Below are positions 56,135-57,946 of a stretch of DNA of 57,946 bases, piece by piece; the first letter of the stretch is position 1, and the number at the start of each line of letters is the position of its first letter. This stretch comes from UBA1227 sp964539045 (GTDB lineage Bacteria > Bacillota > Clostridia > Oscillospirales > Acutalibacteraceae). A program made the translations under genes and the position numbers. Location of the stretch: the NCBI GenBank assembly GCA_964539045.1, contig CAZIHW010000033.1, positions 1 through 57,946 of the forward strand, written 5' to 3'. The notes beneath the pieces were generated by a model. It made no database searches. It was not told the origin of the DNA and saw only the letters and a list, made by a program, of their open reading frames with translations.

Positions 56135-57946
56135 TTATTTACTGAAATTGTCCTGACGGCTTTTTTTCCTGTATACCATCGGCAATGCAGCAATGCATAT
56201 CATTGAGCCTGACACGAGAGCAGCATACATAGCAATGTTGTTTTCATCGTCTGTTGAAGGATTACCGGCAGGCTTGTTCTTTGTCGGGTTAGCGGAATCC
56301 GTAGGTTTCGCAGCATCCGACAATGTCGGGGATGTGGAATCCTCATCGTCGGTATATACGATCTTATCAAATACAGCTGTGATTGTCACTTCTTCTTCCG
56401 GCATAACAAAGGTGGCGCGATTGCCGCTGAATGTCACTTCTTTGCCGTTTACAAGGACGCTCTTCAGTTCATAGCCCTCACCGGGTGTTGCTGTGAGTGT
56501 AACCGTGTTGCCGTACTTTGCACTATCCATATTTGATGTCACAGTGCCGTTTTCCGTCGGTTCAACAGTGACCGGATAATAAATGGCAGGGTCTGTCTCT
56601 TTGAAGCAGTCATCGGAATAGAACAGGACGATTTCATCGCTGTTGCTCAGCGTCTGATTAAGTCCCTGCTCAGTAGACTCCCCGTTGAGAGTGTACATCC
56701 AACCGGACTTTTTGCCGTTTTCACCGGCTTTCAGGGTAACGTCATTATAGGTCAGCTCTGTGACGTCCTTGCCATCAGTTGCATATGTAAAACCAAGATC
56801 GTCCTTGGCAGCTTCCAGAAGGTCTTCCACTGTGGCATCAGTACTCAGCAAATACTGTTTTTTATCTGTCCACTGGGTGAGGTTGCCGTCACGCATGGTA
56901 TGAATCTTGCCTTCTGTTCCGTGTGCGGTGTCGCCGTAAACGGTCAGAGCTGCAACCATCTGATCTTCTTTCAGTTCTGCAACTTTGACACCGAAGATAA
57001 ACTCGTAGTTGTCATAAAGCAATGTAGCAAGCTGTATACCTGACTTTGAAAAATCTACACCATAGAACTTGCCCTCAGAGGCTTTTAAAACCTTTTTGGT
57101 ACCGTCGCTGAAATAGACGGTCATATCGCAGTTCTCCAATTCTGAGTACATTGTTTCCGCAGAAACGTCCTTCGGCGGATTACACTCCAGGATGGAGGTC
57201 CAATCGTTTCTTTCGCTGTCAGGACCACCGGAGGTGATGTTGGTCACGTGAAGTGTGTTTCCGAAAACAGGATACTTGTCGCCCTGCTTATAGTCGTTCC
57301 GTCCGGTCTTGGAGGAATTGAGAAGCTTAACAAGATTTCCGTTAGTCAGATCGGCAGCGGGGATTTTCTTTGCGATCTTATCCGCTCCGGCACCTTCCGG
57401 ATCATCCGCACGGTTCATAGCCTGGATATGTCCGATACCCTTATCTGCGCCGCAGGTATCCACAAAGTAGTTGTCATATACCACGTTGAAGAGGTTCATG
57501 GAGTTCATATATCCAATGACGCCGCCTGCATATGCACCCTCTTCTGTGGCAGAAACCTTACCTGAGAAATAGTTGTTGCGGATGCGTCCGATACCGTTTG
57601 CCCAGCAGTCGGCGCTTCCTATCTCGCCGCCGAAAATACCGCCCACATAGTTGCCACCTTTAATATTACCGGTAGCATAGCAGTTTTCAACGATTGCACA
57701 TGGGGTGGCTGGGGCAGATCTGGCATTATAGCCACTTCCGACTATGCCGCCTACATAATTTCCCGTTGCGATGATATCTCCATAGAAAGCGCAGTCATTT
57801 ACGACGAAGTCGCGCATGGACTGACCCTTCATACCGACAATACCGCCAACATAGTTATTTCCGTACACCGTGGCATAGCTTACACAGCCGCTGATGTATC
57901 CGTTGGCAGCTCCGGCGAAGGAGCCGATCATATCATTATATTTGCA
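56135..57946 (-). CDS. Secreted GLUG-repeat surface protein with a C-terminal sorting signal (5' truncated by window edge)
   Basis: The frame stays open to the end of the window, so at least 603 residues belong to a longer protein and the N-terminus with its signal peptide is missing. GLUG-type repeats (NYVGGIVG units) fill the first ~170 residues seen. A DUF4430-like domain (GWMYTLNGESTEQGLNQTLS) follows, then an InlB-type bacterial repeat (YPVTVEPTENGTVTSN and VNGKEVTFSGNRATFVMP). A Pro/Ser/Thr stretch, NPSTDD, a hydrophobic helix (AMYAALVSGSMICIAALPMV) and the basic tail YRKKSR close it. That is a sortase-type signal with an atypical motif, or a membrane anchor. Confidence 0.82.
   Translation of the reverse strand, partial: CKYNDMIGSFAGAANGYISGCVSYATVYGNNYVGGIVGMKGQSMRDFVVNDCAFYGDIIATGNYVGGIVGSGYNARSAPATPCAIVENCYATGNIKGGNYVGGIFGGEIGSADCWANGIGRIRNNYFSGKVSATEEGAYAGGVIGYMNSMNLFNVVYDNYFVDTCGADKGIGHIQAMNRADDPEGAGADKIAKKIPAADLTNGNLVKLLNSSKTGRNDYKQGDKYPVFGNTLHVTNITSGGPDSERNDWTSILECNPPKDVSAETMYSELENCDMTVYFSDGTKKVLKASEGKFYGVDFSKSGIQLATLLYDNYEFIFGVKVAELKEDQMVAALTVYGDTAHGTEGKIHTMRDGNLTQWTDKKQYLLSTDATVEDLLEAAKDDLGFTYATDGKDVTELTYNDVTLKAGENGKKSGWMYTLNGESTEQGLNQTLSNSDEIVLFYSDDCFKETDPAIYYPVTVEPTENGTVTSNMDSAKYGNTVTLTATPGEGYELKSVLVNGKEVTFSGNRATFVMPEEEVTITAVFDKIVYTDDEDSTSPTLSDAAKPTDSANPTKNKPAGNPSTDDENNIAMYAALVSGSMICIAALPMVYRKKSRQDNFSK

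Noticed and set aside
56151..56160. TCCTGACGGC near the end of the surface-protein gene as a repeat copy
   Set aside because: Only nine matching bases, within coding sequence for the basic tail; it may be a remnant but is not counted.

Overview
The window looks like chromosome from a spore-forming, strictly anaerobic member of the Clostridia (Bacillota), probably a gut-type commensal of moderate GC. The support is direct: a sporulation block (gpr, spoIIP, spoVAC-spoVAD-spoVAE, a CotF-like coat protein), an anaerobic class III ribonucleotide reductase with its radical-SAM activase, clostridial ferredoxins, a class D sortase, a tyrosine T-box and a glycine riboswitch. I cannot name the species.

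Layout. 1-140: end of acetate kinase. 262-3297 (minus): a Crp/Fnr regulator with a nitrate/sulfonate-type ABC importer, behind a promoter with a perfect palindromic operator. 3448-6525 (minus): an exopolysaccharide-initiating sugar transferase, then a WYL regulator overlapping queH. 6651-6733: tRNA-Leu(UAG). 6861-14249: an accessory-looking block (Fic enzyme, ADP-ribosylglycohydrolase, AAA/DUF4143 ATPase, large hybrid sensor kinase with different codon use). 14343-17313 (plus): alkyltransferase, an unrecognised protein paired with a ferredoxin, MATE exporter. 17355-20510 (minus): AlkD-like glycosylase, feoB, feoA. 20604-22583 (plus): tyrosine T-box and a sodium:solute symporter. 22698-25447 (minus): galM and a GH13 alpha-glucosidase. 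25531-25802: a MITE-like structured element with 23-bp inverted ends. 25881-30457: Rieske/FAD oxidoreductase, CotF-like coat protein, membrane-anchored SF2 helicase. 30527-35430: sporulation block with rpsT in its middle. 35555-36235: lone ABC ATPase. 36283-40544 (minus): corrinoid nucleotide-loop operon (TIM barrel, cobT, cobU, cobS, a mini-CobU, cobC). 40701-44981: class D sortase, membrane-tethered C39 peptidase, GH25 muramidase. 45005-47597 (minus): nucleotidyltransferase, and an AGCS symporter behind a single-aptamer glycine riboswitch. 48301-50582 (plus): TetR regulator with an ABC-2 exporter. 50678-51595: two small envelope-type proteins. 51681-54384 (minus): nrdD-nrdG under an NrdR box. 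54749-56028: XRE regulator, small protein, DtxR regulator. 56135-end (minus): C-terminal part of a large secreted GLUG-repeat surface protein.

How the genes fit together. Iron uptake (FeoAB) and a DtxR-type repressor with iron-type ligands are both present, but far apart. Amino-acid uptake is controlled by RNA in two places: a tyrosine T-box and a glycine riboswitch. The corrinoid genes form a late-assembly and salvage set rather than a de novo corrin pathway. Sortase, C39 peptidase and GH25 muramidase share a design of short cytoplasmic tail, one membrane helix and a Thr-rich external linker, so they probably form one envelope module.

The least explained items are the AGCCTGACGGC repeat family (one complete inverted-repeat element plus many solo ends), the unrecognised protein/ferredoxin pair at 14.6-15.9 kb, the histone-H1-like tail of the C39 peptidase, the helicase with a membrane hairpin, and a DUF4236 protein ending in a single dockerin-like calcium loop. 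Intergenic stretches over 300 bases are 20511-21002 (T-box), 25484-25880 (MITE-like element), 47598-48300 (riboswitch, hairpin terminator, TetR operators) and 54385-54748 (nrdD and XRE promoters).
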